A stretch of DNA of 64,000 bases from Kribbella turkmenica (GTDB lineage Bacteria; Actinomycetota; Actinomycetes; Propionibacteriales; Kribbellaceae), in assembly GCF_004348725.1 (NCBI RefSeq), contig NZ_SMKR01000007.1, forward strand, positions 1-64,000, given 5' to 3'. Made by a program: the position numbers and the translations under genes. The first letter of the stretch is position 1. Each line of letters starts with the position of its first letter. The notes under the pieces were generated by a model. That model made no database searches. It was not told where the DNA came from and saw nothing but the letters and a program-made list of their open reading frames with translations. Shown here one piece after another: positions 31,937-40,586 of the stretch.

Positions 31937-33198
31937 CGGTTCATGAAGGCGGCGGTCTTGGTCAGGAGCTGGTTGGTGGCCGGTTGGTCGAAGAACGTGA
32001 TGAGCGCTTCGTATGCACCGGATTCGGCGGCGGACGGGTCCACGATGTAGCCGTAGTAGCCGTCGGTGTAGCCGACCACCCTGGTGATCGGGTGGGTGCT
32101 GTCCGCCTGGAGGCACGCGCCGTGGAGGGCGAACAGTTCGACCGGCAGGTTGACCCAGCAGACGTCGCCCAACGTCACCACGCTGATCGGTAGCTTCAGC
32201 CTCTCCGGCAAGTCGGCCGCCGCCATCAGCGACTGGCCGCGTGCGCCGTCGAGGCGGGTCTGTGCGATCCGGCCGGACGGGTCGTCCAGGCCGCGCACGG
32301 CACCGCAAGGTCCACCGCGGACCACGCTCGCCGCGGCCGCCACGGTCGACGCCGCCTCCTCGGCCGGCGGCATGTCCCGGACCGGGAGGTCGATCGTCGT
32401 ACGGCGGATGGCCGGTGCCGACTGTGGCAGCTCGAGCCCGGGACCGGCCAGTGCTTCACGGACGCGCGACGCGAGCAGACCGCCGAGCCGGGCGACCTCG
32501 GCCGCACCACGTCCTTGTCGGGTGAAGCGTGGACTGACGTCGCCGGCGGCGCCTTGGAGGAACCCGACCACCGCGGGCGCCAGCGCGGCCCGGGCGGCGC
32601 CGGGCCAGTCGGCAGACCACCGCAGGTTCTCCGGGCCGTACGTCGTCGGATGGCAGGCGAAGTCGAAGAGCACCGCCGCCAGCGAGCCGGCCGGCGAGTG
32701 CAGTGCCAGGATGCCGGCCGTGTTGTCGTGCGGCCCGTTCTTGCGGTGCCGGTTCGCGCCGACGCCGATCACCTCGATCGACCGCCAGGACGCGGTGACC
32801 GGACGGCGCGGCAGCGAGGCGTTCGCGACTGCGGCGATCAGCGCCCGGACCAACTCAGGCTCACGCTCGGCGGGGATCACGGGGTGAATCTCACCGGTCC
32901 ACCCGGACGGGCCGGAGTGCGTGTGGGACGCGGACACGACCACGTGCGAGGCCGGGATGCCGGCCGCACACCCGGCCGCGGCGGCCAGGTCGGCGACCAG
33001 GTCCTTGCCGACGGCGATCGCGTCGAGCGTCAGCCACAGCACGCCCGGGTCGTCCGCAGTACCGAGCCAGATCAGGGTCGCGCGCAGCGGGTCAGCGGTT
33101 CCGGTCGCCGGGGCAGTGCGCGCGGCGTACCCGTCCAGCCGGTGGCCGGGCGGTGGCGTGACGTCCAGAGAGGTCGCGGCCAGGAGGAGTTCGCTCAC
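31933..33198 (-). CDS. Neutral/alkaline ceramidase-like hydrolase, no signal peptide
   Basis: This 421-residue protein matches the N-terminal domain of neutral/alkaline non-lysosomal ceramidases: TPPPGHRLDGYAAR, the zinc-site SASHTHSGPSG, and QGAAGDVSPRF, whose Ser corresponds to the ceramidase nucleophile. The full enzyme's C-terminal domain is missing and there is no signal peptide, so it is not a typical secreted ceramidase and its substrate is open. It follows nanE and nagK on the same strand after 91 bp, hinting at amino-sugar or sialic-acid metabolism. GTG 33198 is the start. The last 4 bases overlap the convergent oxidoreductase gene. Confidence 0.78.
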   Translation of the reverse strand: MSELLLAATSLDVTPPPGHRLDGYAARTAPATGTADPLRATLIWLGTADDPGVLWLTLDAIAVGKDLVADLAAAAGCAAGIPASHVVVSASHTHSGPSGWTGEIHPVIPAEREPELVRALIAAVANASLPRRPVTASWRSIEVIGVGANRHRKNGPHDNTAGILALHSPAGSLAAVLFDFACHPTTYGPENLRWSADWPGAARAALAPAVVGFLQGAAGDVSPRFTRQGRGAAEVARLGGLLASRVREALAGPGLELPQSAPAIRRTTIDLPVRDMPPAEEAASTVAAAASVVRGGPCGAVRGLDDPSGRIAQTRLDGARGQSLMAAADLPERLKLPISVVTLGDVCWVNLPVELFALHGACLQADSTHPITRVVGYTDGYYGYIVDPSAAESGAYEALITFFDQPATNQLLTKTAAFMNR

Positions 33199-33256
33199 TT
33201 ACTTACACGCTCCAGCGGTCGTGCCGGTGAAAACTTTCCGGTCCAGTCAAGATAGC

Positions 33257-33272
33257 CCGCCGGCGCCGGCGG
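33257..33272. terminator. 16-bp GC palindrome between nanE and the ceramidase-like gene
   Basis: CCGCCGGCGCCGGCGG is a perfect palindrome downstream of the nanE stop on the minus strand. It could form a compact stem and act as a partial terminator or attenuator before the ceramidase-like gene. There is no T-tract. Confidence 0.35.
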
Positions 33273-33289
33273 AATCGAGCCGGGCCGTG

Positions 33290-33979
33290 TCAGGAACTAG
33301 GTCGAGTAGACCACTTCGGGGGTAAGGCGCTGACGAGATGGGCAGTCATGAAGGTCGGGTTGGTGATCGCGGTGCCGACGACGACGGCGTACGCACCCGC
33401 GTCGACGACGGCGCGAACGTCTTCGGGTGTCCTGATCCTGCCCTCGGCGACGACCGGGCAATCCACCGCGGCGGCGAGCCGGCGGACCAGGTCGACGTCC
33501 GGACCGGCCGGCGTACCTCCGCCGGTGTAGCCGGACAGCGTGGTGGCGACCAGGTCGGCACCGGCGTCGCGGGCGGCGAGGCCCGCGTCGAAGGTGTCGA
33601 CGTCGGCCAGAATTGGTACACCGAGCTCCTGATGGATCCGCTCGAATTGACGGCGCAGCGGGTGCCCGTCCGGGCGCGGGCGGAGCGTCGCGTCGAGCGC
33701 GACCAGGTCGGCGCCGGCCGCGACGACCTCGGCGGCGGACTCGAACGTCGGAGTGATGAACACCCCCGACGGGTCGCCGAGCTTGTTGATGCCGATGATC
33801 GGCAGCGTCGTCACGGCCCGGATCGCGGCGACGTGCTCAGGACCGTTGGCCCGGATCGCACCGGCACCACCGAGTTCGGCCGCGCGTGCCATCAGGGCCA
33901 TCGACCCGGCCGAGTCGAACGGGTCGCCGGGGATGGACTGGCAGGACACCACCAGGCTCCCGGCCGCCAGCGGCGTCAC
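33290..33979 (-). CDS. nanE: N-acetylmannosamine-6-phosphate 2-epimerase
   Basis: This 229-residue TIM barrel of the NanE family has VVSCQSIPGDPFDS at the N-terminus, GAGAIRANG, PIIGINKL, DLVALDATLRPRP, VPILADVDTFD, ATTLSGYTGGG and VVAEGRIRTPEDVRA, in the family's order. It converts ManNAc-6-P to GlcNAc-6-P in sialic acid breakdown. GTG 33979 overlaps the upstream kinase stop as GTGA, which fixes the start; earlier in-frame codons lie inside the kinase gene. NanA and NanK partners are not visible, but the adjacent kinase could supply the phosphate. Confidence 0.92.
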   Translation of the reverse strand: MTPLAAGSLVVSCQSIPGDPFDSAGSMALMARAAELGGAGAIRANGPEHVAAIRAVTTLPIIGINKLGDPSGVFITPTFESAAEVVAAGADLVALDATLRPRPDGHPLRRQFERIHQELGVPILADVDTFDAGLAARDAGADLVATTLSGYTGGGTPAGPDVDLVRRLAAAVDCPVVAEGRIRTPEDVRAVVDAGAYAVVVGTAITNPTFMTAHLVSALPPKWSTRPSS

Positions 33980-34866
33980 GATCGGCGGTGAGTGACGATG
34001 AGGTCGGCGTACGGCCCGGGTGGGCTCGTCGCCAGCCGTTCGGCGCCGTCCAGCGACGTACCGGCGGCCTTCACCAACTGAGCACGAGGTGTGAGTGCTG
34101 CACGCACCGGAGAGAGCAGTTGCTCCCCTGCACCCGCGAACAGGCCGCCCACACACGCGACCGGAACTGCATCCTGGCCGGCCAGCGTTGCCACGGCCGC
34201 ACCGATCGTCTCGGCGATGTCCTGAGCTGCCCGTACGACGAGGTCGCCGGCGACCGGGTCTCCCTCGGCAGCACACCGCAGTACCTCCGGAGCGAACCTG
34301 GCGACGTCGTCCACCAGCGTGGTCGACCGGTAGAGCGTGACCGGGTCCAATGTGACGTCCGCGAGCTTGGTGGCCGGACCACGGCCGTCGCGAGCCCGCT
34401 GGACGGCGACCAGCCCGGCCCGGCCGATCGCGAACGCGCTCCCGGCGTCACCGAACAGGTATCCGTGTCCGTCGACCTTGTGCCAGGACCCGTCACGATC
34501 GACGGCCAGACTGACCAGACCGGTGCCAGCGGCAACGACCACGCCGTACCCGTCGGCCAGCGCACCCGCGTGCGCGGTCACCATGTCCTGGGTCATCCGC
34601 ACCTCACCGGCGTCGAGTACGCCGGCCACCCGCGCGGCCAGCCCATCCGCGACCGGACGCACCGGCGGAAAGCCGGTCAGCCCGAGCGCCACGACCTCGA
34701 CCGGGCCGGCGACCCCGGCCGCGGCGGCGGCTGTCCCGATGGCGGCCAGCAAGTGGTCGATGCTGGTCGGCCCGTGGACGTACCCAGGCCCCCGACCGAC
34801 CCGTCCGGCCGGAAGAACCCGGAGCCGGAGGGCGGACTGCCCGCCGTCGATGGCAATGCTCGTCAT
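33976..34866 (-). CDS. BadF/BcrA-type ATPase, probable N-acetylglucosamine kinase
   Basis: This sugar kinase of about 296 residues has the ASKHA fold. The first phosphate loop is SIAIDGGQSALRLRV, the middle loop VAAGTGLVSLAVD, GYLFGDAGSAFAIG stands in for the usual GDEGS region, and VACVGGLFAG is the adenosine motif. This resembles BadF/BcrA-type N-acetylglucosamine kinases, which phosphorylate GlcNAc to GlcNAc-6-P. ATG 34866 (MTSIAIDGGQ) is preferred to an upstream in-frame ATG (34890). It is translationally coupled to nanE. An ATTGGTCTA element lies about 76 bp upstream, matching one at the GntR gene start. Confidence 0.82.
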   Translation of the reverse strand: MTSIAIDGGQSALRLRVLPAGRVGRGPGYVHGPTSIDHLLAAIGTAAAAAGVAGPVEVVALGLTGFPPVRPVADGLAARVAGVLDAGEVRMTQDMVTAHAGALADGYGVVVAAGTGLVSLAVDRDGSWHKVDGHGYLFGDAGSAFAIGRAGLVAVQRARDGRGPATKLADVTLDPVTLYRSTTLVDDVARFAPEVLRCAAEGDPVAGDLVVRAAQDIAETIGAAVATLAGQDAVPVACVGGLFAGAGEQLLSPVRAALTPRAQLVKAAGTSLDGAERLATSPPGPYADLIVTHRRS

Positions 34867-34940
34867 GCAGCGTCCCGTGTGAGTCGACAACCCGGCGCGC
34901 CCAGTCTGGCCTTCCCGGCGGGCCGGGTAAAGGACGGCGA

Positions 34941-35585
34941 CTAGACCAATGTGCGGGCGCGGGAAGCGGGACGGTCCAGCAGGGACGGGACCGGGACGCC
35001 GTACAGCGGGAGGCTTGGCTGGAGCCAGTCGTTGAGGATCGGGTCCTCTCGGGTGAGGTGGTCGGTGAGCTCGCTGCGGCTGAGTTCGAACACGTGCGCC
35101 GGGTTGCCGGTGAGGTCGACGACGGATCGCATCAGGCAGGCGGCCTGGTCCTCCCAGAGGACGTCCCCCGGGTCGACCTGGTCCGGCCGGATCAGCAGCA
35201 GGTCGACATCGCTCTCGAGATCACCGTCGCCGCGAGCGATCGGGCCGTACAGGCTGGCGTGCACCGGGGGGATCCGCCAGCCGCTGATCTCGTCCGCGAG
35301 TCGGCCGGTGAGCGTACTGCGGAGGTCGGCGAGGAACTCCACGGCCGGGGCGGCCAGGTGTTTGCGGTTGAGGCGATAGAGCAACGAGTTGCCGACGTCG
35401 TCGACGTGCACCAGGCCGGTGGTCGCCAGCCGCTGCAGGACCAGGCGGACGCCGGCGACGCTGCCGGTCCCGGCGAGCTTGTGGATCTGCCGGCCGGACA
35501 GGCCGCGGTCGGTCCGGGCGAGCACCTGCAGCACGGGGCCGTCCAGTGACGGGACGACGGTGCTGATCGGACTGCGAAGATCCAT
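34941..35585 (-). CDS. Winged-helix/nucleotidyltransferase fusion (MNT-type domain)
   Basis: This protein of about 214 residues has an N-terminal winged helix (VLQVLARTDRGLSGRQIHKL, residues about 17-75), followed by a minimal nucleotidyltransferase core, SLYGPIARGDGDLESDVDLL. The core has the G-S/P and D-x-D catalytic pattern of MNT-like enzymes, some of which AMPylate or act as antitoxins. No HEPN partner is adjacent, so a toxin-antitoxin role is unproved. ATG 35585 (MDLRSPIST) gives the compact domain; ATG at 35630 and 35660 are in frame. CACTAT upstream could be a -10 box. Confidence 0.78.
   Translation of the reverse strand: MDLRSPISTVVPSLDGPVLQVLARTDRGLSGRQIHKLAGTGSVAGVRLVLQRLATTGLVHVDDVGNSLLYRLNRKHLAAPAVEFLADLRSTLTGRLADEISGWRIPPVHASLYGPIARGDGDLESDVDLLLIRPDQVDPGDVLWEDQAACLMRSVVDLTGNPAHVFELSRSELTDHLTREDPILNDWLQPSLPLYGVPVPSLLDRPASRARTLV
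34942..34950 (-). promoter_or_regulatory. ATTGGTCTA half-site upstream of the kinase gene
   Basis: On the minus strand this reads ATTGGTCTA, matching half of the ATTGGTCTAGACCAAT-type operators bound by NagR/DasR-like GntR regulators. It overlaps the stop codon of the nucleotidyltransferase gene. Confidence 0.35.
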
Positions 35586-35666
35586 GAGGGTGCCCACGAT
35601 AGTGACTTCGCGTCCACCGAGAGTAATCATCGTGACGGCGCAACAACTTGCCTGAGGCAACCAGAC

Positions 35667-36407
35667 CTACAGGCCGTTGGCGGTCGAACGGGGAGTGGGC
35701 GTGGTGCGGAGCTCGGTCGTGAACGCGTAGCGGTCACCCCGGTAGAGGGCCGAGGTGTATTCGAAGACGCGGTCGCGGCGGTCGAAGCTGATGCCGTGGA
35801 CGGCGAGGCATGGTTGGGTGGTCGGGATGTCGAGCCAGCCGGCGGTCCTCGCGTCCGGCATCACCGGCTCGATCCGGGACGTGCCGCTGACGTGGTCGAT
35901 GCCGTACCGGGACTCGAGCAGGTCGTACAGCGAGCCCTCCAGGTCGTCGGCCTGCAGACCAGGGACGTACCCGGCGGGCAGCGTGGTCCGCTCGACCACC
36001 ATCGGTACGTCGTCGGCCAGCCGGAGGCGGGTGAACGCGATGATCGGGTCGCCTACCGGGATCCGCAGCCGGCGGGCGGCCGCCCGCTCGGCCCGGAGGT
36101 GGCGGAACTCGAGCATCGTGCTGCCCGGCCGCATCCCGCGCCGCCGGACGTCCTCGGAGAAGCCGATCATGCCGAGCCACTTCGCCACCTTCGGGCGGGT
36201 GGTGTAGGTCCCGCTGCCGTGCCGGCGGACGAGCAGTTCCTCGATCACCAGTTCGTCGACCGCGCGCCGCAGCGTCATCCGGGCCACGTTCCAGCGCAGC
36301 GCCAGCTCCCGCTCCGGCGGCAGCGCGGCACCCTCCGGCAGGGTGTCGATCAGGCTGAGCAGCAACGCCCGGATCGCGGCGGCCTTTCCCGGCAGCGAAC
36401 CATGCAT
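35667..36407 (-). CDS. GntR family regulator, HutC/UTRA type
   Basis: This 246-residue regulator has the GntR winged helix (LPPERELALRWNVARMTLRRAVDELV, near residues 29-54), the linker RHGSGTYTTRPK and a UTRA ligand domain (about 85-240: VPMVVERTTLPAGYVPGL, CLAVHGISFD, YRGDRYAFTTEL). UTRA regulators usually sense sugar phosphates or amino acids. ATG 36407 is immediately downstream of the element ATTGGTCTT read in the opposite sense, so it may be autoregulated. Its proximity to nagK-nanE suggests a NagR-like role; the histidine-utilisation alternative has no support here. Confidence 0.88.
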   Translation of the reverse strand: MHGSLPGKAAAIRALLLSLIDTLPEGAALPPERELALRWNVARMTLRRAVDELVIEELLVRRHGSGTYTTRPKVAKWLGMIGFSEDVRRRGMRPGSTMLEFRHLRAERAAARRLRIPVGDPIIAFTRLRLADDVPMVVERTTLPAGYVPGLQADDLEGSLYDLLESRYGIDHVSGTSRIEPVMPDARTAGWLDIPTTQPCLAVHGISFDRRDRVFEYTSALYRGDRYAFTTELRTTPTPRSTANGL

Positions 36408-36414
36408 TGGTCTT
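36406..36414 (+). promoter_or_regulatory. ATTGGTCTT half-site at the GntR gene start
   Basis: ATTGGTCTT overlaps the GntR start codon and matches the ATTGGTCTA element before the kinase gene in 8 of 9 positions. Confidence 0.35.
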
Positions 36415-36535
36415 GCGTAGCACTCCGGCCGGGTCGTCAGAAGGGCTTTCCACACCGATCGAAACCCTTGCGCCGCCGGCCGAACCTGCCGGATCACTTC
36501 CGCAGGCTGGACCGCGAAGAAGTAACCTCCGCAGC

Positions 36536-37687
36536 ATGGGGTCAGGTGAAGAAGCTTCCACCGCAATCATCATCGGCGCCGGCATCGGCGGGCTGGTCGC
36601 GGCGGTCGGACTGCGCCGGGCCGGCTGGTCGGTGACCGTTCTCGAGCGCGCCCCGGTCATCGCCGAGGTCGGCGCCGGGCTGACGTTGTGGCCGAACGCC
36701 GAGCGGGCCCTGGACACGCTCGGCATCGAGATCCGCTCGCGGGCCGTCCCGACGATCTCCCGCGGCAGCTTGCGGACGCCGACCGGCCGCTGGCTGCGCC
36801 GCAGTCACCCCATGGATGTCGGCGTACTCGCGATGCATCGGGCCGACCTGCACGACGTCCTGCGCAAGAGGTTGCCGGAGACGGCGTTGCACACCGACGC
36901 CGAGGTGGTGTCGGTGTCCCCGAAGGGCGTGGTGGTCTGCCGGTGCGGCGGCGAGGAGAACGAGTTGACCGCCGATCTGGTGGTCGCCGCCGACGGCGTG
37001 AACAGCGTCACCCGCCGGACCCTGTGGTCGGGCGACCCCGTCTTCCAGGGCCGGACCGTCTGGCGCGGGGTGACGCCGCCCGGTTCGGTCTGGCCGGTCG
37101 AAGAGTCGTTGACCCTCGGGCGTGGTGTCCAGGCCGGCGTACTCCCGCTGCCGGACGAGCGCGTGTACTGGTTCGTCACGGTGAACGCGGACCGGCCGAA
37201 CCAGTCGTACGCCGACAACCGCCGCGAAGCGCTGCACCGGGTCGGCGACTGGCACCACCCGATCCCGGCACTGATCGCGACGACGCCCGAGGACCAGGTG
37301 CTGCACAACGACGTCGTCGACATCGACCCGGTACCGACGTTCGTGAACGAACGCGTCGTCCTGCTCGGCGACGCGGCGCACGCGATGCCGCCTGACCTCG
37401 GCCAGGGCGCGTGCCAGGCGATCGAGGACGCCGTCGTCCTGGCCGCGTGCCTCTCGTCCGGTGACGGCCTGCAGAAGTACGACGACCTGCGCCGGGCCAG
37501 GGTGCACCCGATGGCCGAGGCGGCCCGCGCGTCGGTCCGGCGTACGTCGAACACCGGCCTGCTCGCCCACCTCACGGTCGCGGTCACGGCCAGGATGATC
37601 CCGCCGTCCGCGTGGCGGAACGCGACCGCGCAGTGGTCCGACTGGTCGCCGCCCGAACTGCCGAAGGGAAAAAACAAGCACGCTTGA
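36536..37687 (+). CDS. FAD-dependent monooxygenase (salicylate-hydroxylase-like)
   Basis: This 383-residue flavoprotein has [21 protein letters not shown] at residues 12-32 (cut here to its GxGxxG core), [11 protein letters not shown] near 155 and the FAD ribityl motif [18 protein letters not shown] near 280. It belongs to the class A flavin monooxygenases. They hydroxylate aromatic or polycyclic substrates with NAD(P)H and O2. The substrate is unknown; no aromatic degradation genes are adjacent. ATG 36536 (MGSGEEAST) starts the domain properly; a TAACCT -10-like box sits just upstream. It diverges from the GntR gene. Confidence 0.87.
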   Translation: MGSGEEASTAIIIGAGIGGLVAAVGLRRAGWSVTVLERAPVIAEVGAGLTLWPNAERALDTLGIEIRSRAVPTISRGSLRTPTGRWLRRSHPMDVGVLAMHRADLHDVLRKRLPETALHTDAEVVSVSPKGVVVCRCGGEENELTADLVVAADGVNSVTRRTLWSGDPVFQGRTVWRGVTPPGSVWPVEESLTLGRGVQAGVLPLPDERVYWFVTVNADRPNQSYADNRREALHRVGDWHHPIPALIATTPEDQVLHNDVVDIDPVPTFVNERVVLLGDAAHAMPPDLGQGACQAIEDAVVLAACLSSGDGLQKYDDLRRARVHPMAEAARASVRRTSNTGLLAHLTVAVTARMIPPSAWRNATAQWSDWSPPELPKGKNKHA

Positions 37688-37745
37688 TTCTTTTTCCCGG
37701 AAGTGCGACGCTCGGCTGCACGATCCCTACCCCGGGGAGTGCAGC

Positions 37746-38534
37746 GTGCAACTGGACGAAGTGCTGGCCGACCTGTGGGCCGAGAGCGCGGAGCTGGACC
37801 GGCTGGTCGGCGGACTGCCCGCCGAGGACTGGGCCAGGCAGACTCCGGCCGAGGGCTGGACGATCGCGCACCAGATCGCCCATCTCGCCTGGACCGACGA
37901 GGCCGCGCACCTGGCCGTCACCGATCCGGACACCTTCCAGGAGTCGCTGAAGAAGGCGGCTGCCAGTCCGGCCACGTACGTCGACGAGGGCGCCAACGAG
38001 ACGGCCGCGCTGCCGCCTGACCAGTTGCTGACCTACTGGCGGGAGACCCGCGCCGAGCTGGCCGAGGCACTGAAGCAGGTCCCGCCGGGCACCAAGGTGC
38101 TCTGGTACGGACCGCCGATGAGTCCGGCCTCGATGGCGACCGCGCGGCTGATGGAGACCTGGGCGCACGGCCAGGACGTGGTCGACGCGCTGAGAGTCCA
38201 CCGCCCGCCGTCCAGCCGGCTGCGCCACGTCGCCCATCTGGCGATCCGCGCCCGCGACTTCGCCTACCTCCTGAACGACCGCACTCCGCCGGCCGAGCCG
38301 TTCCACGTGGAACTGACCGGTCCGGACGGCCAGACCTGGACGTGGGGTCCGGACGACGCCGGGCAGCGGGTGACCGCTCCGGCGCTCGACTTCTGCCTGC
38401 TCGCCACCCAACGGCGGCACCGCGACGATCTCGCCGTCCAGGCCGAGGGTGCCGACGCGGAGGAGTGGCTCGGCATCATCCAGGCGTTCGCCGGGCTACC
38501 GGGCAAGGGTCGTGCGGCAGGGCAGTTCGGATGA
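37746..38534 (+). CDS. TIGR03084-type metal-binding protein (DinB/maleylpyruvate isomerase-like)
   Basis: This 262-residue member of the DinB-like four-helix family has [17 protein letters not shown] (metal His pair, near residues 37-53), [14 protein letters not shown] near 136 and a C-terminal domain with [17 protein letters not shown]. The third metal ligand is the His in the WAHGQD motif. The family is called TIGR03084; its role is unknown, though it recurs next to acyl-CoA genes in actinomycetes. GTG 37746 follows GGGGAG. Its stop overlaps the AtuA-like start by 4 bases (ATGA), making it the first gene of the operon. Confidence 0.87.
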   Translation: MQLDEVLADLWAESAELDRLVGGLPAEDWARQTPAEGWTIAHQIAHLAWTDEAAHLAVTDPDTFQESLKKAAASPATYVDEGANETAALPPDQLLTYWRETRAELAEALKQVPPGTKVLWYGPPMSPASMATARLMETWAHGQDVVDALRVHRPPSSRLRHVAHLAIRARDFAYLLNDRTPPAEPFHVELTGPDGQTWTWGPDDAGQRVTAPALDFCLLATQRRHRDDLAVQAEGADAEEWLGIIQAFAGLPGKGRAAGQFG

Positions 38535-40249
38535 CCGGGCCGATCAGGATCGGGAACGCGTCCGGGTTCTACGGCGACCGGTTCAGCGCGGTCCAGGAGA
38601 TGCTCACCGGCGGTCCGCTCGACGTCCTGACCGGCGACTACCTGGCCGAGCTGACCATGCTGATCCTCGGGCGTGACCGGATGAAGGATCCGTCGCTCGG
38701 CTACGCGCGCACCTTCCTCGAGCAGCTCGAGACCGGCCTCGGCGAGGCCCTCGACCGCGGCGTCAAGATCGTCAGCAACGCCGGCGGCCTCAACCCCGCC
38801 GGTCTCGCCGAAGCCATCACCCAGCTGGCCGGCAAGCTGGGACTGCGACCCAAGATCGCGTACGTCGAAGGCGACGACCTCCTGCCCCGGGCAGCCGAGC
38901 TCGACCTCGGCACACCACTCACGGCGAACGCATACCTCGGCGCCTGGGGGATCGCGGAAGCACTGCAGGCCGGCGCGGACGTGGTCGTCACGGGCCGGGT
39001 CACGGACGCCTCGGTGATCGTCGGGCCCGCGGCCGCGCACCACGGCTGGAAACGGACGCACTACGACGAGCTCGCGGGCGCGGTCGTCGCCGGGCACGTG
39101 ATCGAGTGCGGCTGCCAGGCGACCGGCGGGAACTACGCGTTCTTCGGCGAGATCCGCGACCGCTACCACAGCCGACCCGGGTTCCCGATCGCCGAGATCC
39201 ACGCCGACGGCAGCAGCGTGATCACCAAGCACGAGAACACCGGCGGCGCGGTCACCATCGACACTGTCAAGGCACAGCTTCTCTACGAGATCACCGGCGC
39301 CCGGTACGCCGGTCCGGACGTCACCACCCGGCTCGACTCGATCGAGCTCGACACCGACGGACCCGACCGGGTCCGGATCAGTGGCGTCCGCGGTGAGCCG
39401 CCGCCCCCGACGTACAAGGTGTCGCTGAACAGCGTCGGCGGGTTCCGCAACGAGGTGGCCTTCGTGCTGACCGGGCTCGAGCTGGAGGCGAAGGCCGAAC
39501 TGGTCCAGCGGCAGCTCGAGCAGGCGCTGCCCGCCCGACCCGCTGAGCTGCGGTGGACGCTCGCGTGGACCGAGAAGCCGAACGCCGAGTCCGAGGAAGA
39601 GGCCAGCGTGTTCCTCCGCTGCGCCGTGAAGGACCCGGACCCGCACGTCGTCGGCCGCGCGTTCTCCAACGCGGCCGTCGAGCTGGCGCTGGCGAGTTAC
39701 CCCGGGTTCCACGTCACCGCTCCACCCGGCGAGGGATCGCCGTACGGCGTCTTCCGGGCCGGGTACGTCGACATCCGCGAGGTCGAGCACGTCGTCGTCC
39801 TGCCGGACGGTGCGCGCAAGGTCGTCGAGCCGGCCGCGGAGACGCAGCGGTTGGTGGAGGTCGACGACCTCGAACAGCCCGTTCCGTTGCCGCAGCTCGC
39901 GTCGAGCGGGCGTCCGCGGACGCGGGAGGTGCCACTCGGCCGCATCGCCGGCGCACGGTCCGGTGACAAGGGCGGTGACGCGAACGTCGGCGTGTGGGTG
40001 CGGCAGGAGAAGGCGTGGCGGTGGATCGCCCACACGTTGACGGTGGAGGTGTTCCAGGAGTTGCTGCCGGAGACCAGGAACCTCACGGTCATCCGCCACC
40101 TGCTGCCGAACCTGTGGGCCCTCAACTTCGTCGTCGAAGGCCTGCTGGGGGAAGGTGTCGGGTCCCAGGCCCGGTTCGATCCGCAGGCGAAGGCTGTCGG
40201 TGAGTGGTTGCGCTCCCGGTACGTCGACGTGCCGGAAGTCCTGCTGTGA
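38531..40249 (+). CDS. AtuA family protein (acyclic terpene utilisation type)
   Basis: This 572-residue protein begins [18 protein letters not shown], the standard AtuA opening, continues with [29 protein letters not shown] and [18 protein letters not shown], and ends with the compact AtuA-like tail [20 protein letters not shown]. AtuA is required for citronellol/geraniol growth in Pseudomonas but has no defined chemistry; homologues occur in other acyl-CoA operons. The start is fixed by the ATGA overlap with TIGR03084. Downstream it overlaps a dehydrogenase remnant as GTGA. Confidence 0.88.
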   Translation: MTGPIRIGNASGFYGDRFSAVQEMLTGGPLDVLTGDYLAELTMLILGRDRMKDPSLGYARTFLEQLETGLGEALDRGVKIVSNAGGLNPAGLAEAITQLAGKLGLRPKIAYVEGDDLLPRAAELDLGTPLTANAYLGAWGIAEALQAGADVVVTGRVTDASVIVGPAAAHHGWKRTHYDELAGAVVAGHVIECGCQATGGNYAFFGEIRDRYHSRPGFPIAEIHADGSSVITKHENTGGAVTIDTVKAQLLYEITGARYAGPDVTTRLDSIELDTDGPDRVRISGVRGEPPPPTYKVSLNSVGGFRNEVAFVLTGLELEAKAELVQRQLEQALPARPAELRWTLAWTEKPNAESEEEASVFLRCAVKDPDPHVVGRAFSNAAVELALASYPGFHVTAPPGEGSPYGVFRAGYVDIREVEHVVVLPDGARKVVEPAAETQRLVEVDDLEQPVPLPQLASSGRPRTREVPLGRIAGARSGDKGGDANVGVWVRQEKAWRWIAHTLTVEVFQELLPETRNLTVIRHLLPNLWALNFVVEGLLGEGVGSQARFDPQAKAVGEWLRSRYVDVPEVLL

Positions 40250-40467
40250 ACGAGTGGGAGCGGGCCGGTGAGCTCCCGCGGGACCTGCACGACAAGGCCG
40301 GGCAATGGGTGTGCGATCAGGCACTCCAGCTGCACGGCGGTCTCGGGTACATGCGCGGAGCCGAGGTCGAGCGCCAGTACCGCGACCAGAAGATCCTCGC
40401 CATCGGCGGCGGCACCACCGAGATCCTGACCGGCCTGGCCGCCGGACGACTGGGGTTCAGCACATGA
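40246..40467 (+). pseudogene. Acyl-CoA dehydrogenase C-terminal remnant, translationally coupled
   Basis: These 73 codons contain CDQALQLHGGLGYMRGAEVE, then RQYRDQKILAIGGGTTEILT, which is the last quarter of an acyl-CoA dehydrogenase. The N-terminal and middle domains are missing, so it cannot bind FAD. Yet it keeps a GTGA overlap with AtuA upstream and an ATGA overlap with a small frame downstream, so it is still in the translation chain. The usual Glu of the EGT triad is Gly (GGGTTEI). I read it as a deletion remnant of an operon gene; a retained peptide with a new use is possible but unsupported. Confidence 0.68.
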
Positions 40468-40586
40468 CTGTGCACACTGCCACGCTGCCGCGCGGCGGGT
40501 CATCGGGCTGTGAGTCCCGGCCTTCCCTCGTCGCTCCGGTCGCTTCGCTCCCTTCTCTCCTCAGTCCAGGCCGGGAGGCCCCATGA
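40464..40586 (+). CDS. 40-residue bridging ORF with ATGA overlaps at both ends
   Basis: ATG 40464 overlaps the remnant's TGA, and the 40-codon frame ends in a TGA that overlaps the carboxylase ATG at 40583. The predicted peptide ([12 protein letters not shown]...) is Ser/Pro/Leu-rich with no family. Its DNA contains a CGCTCC-GGTCGCTTCGCTCC dispersed-repeat-like piece. It may serve only to carry ribosomes across the gap. It is not certain that the peptide itself matters, but the double overlap is exact and a second case occurs at 44107. Confidence 0.35.
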   Translation: MTVHTATLPRGGSSGCESRPSLVAPVASLPSLLSPGREAP

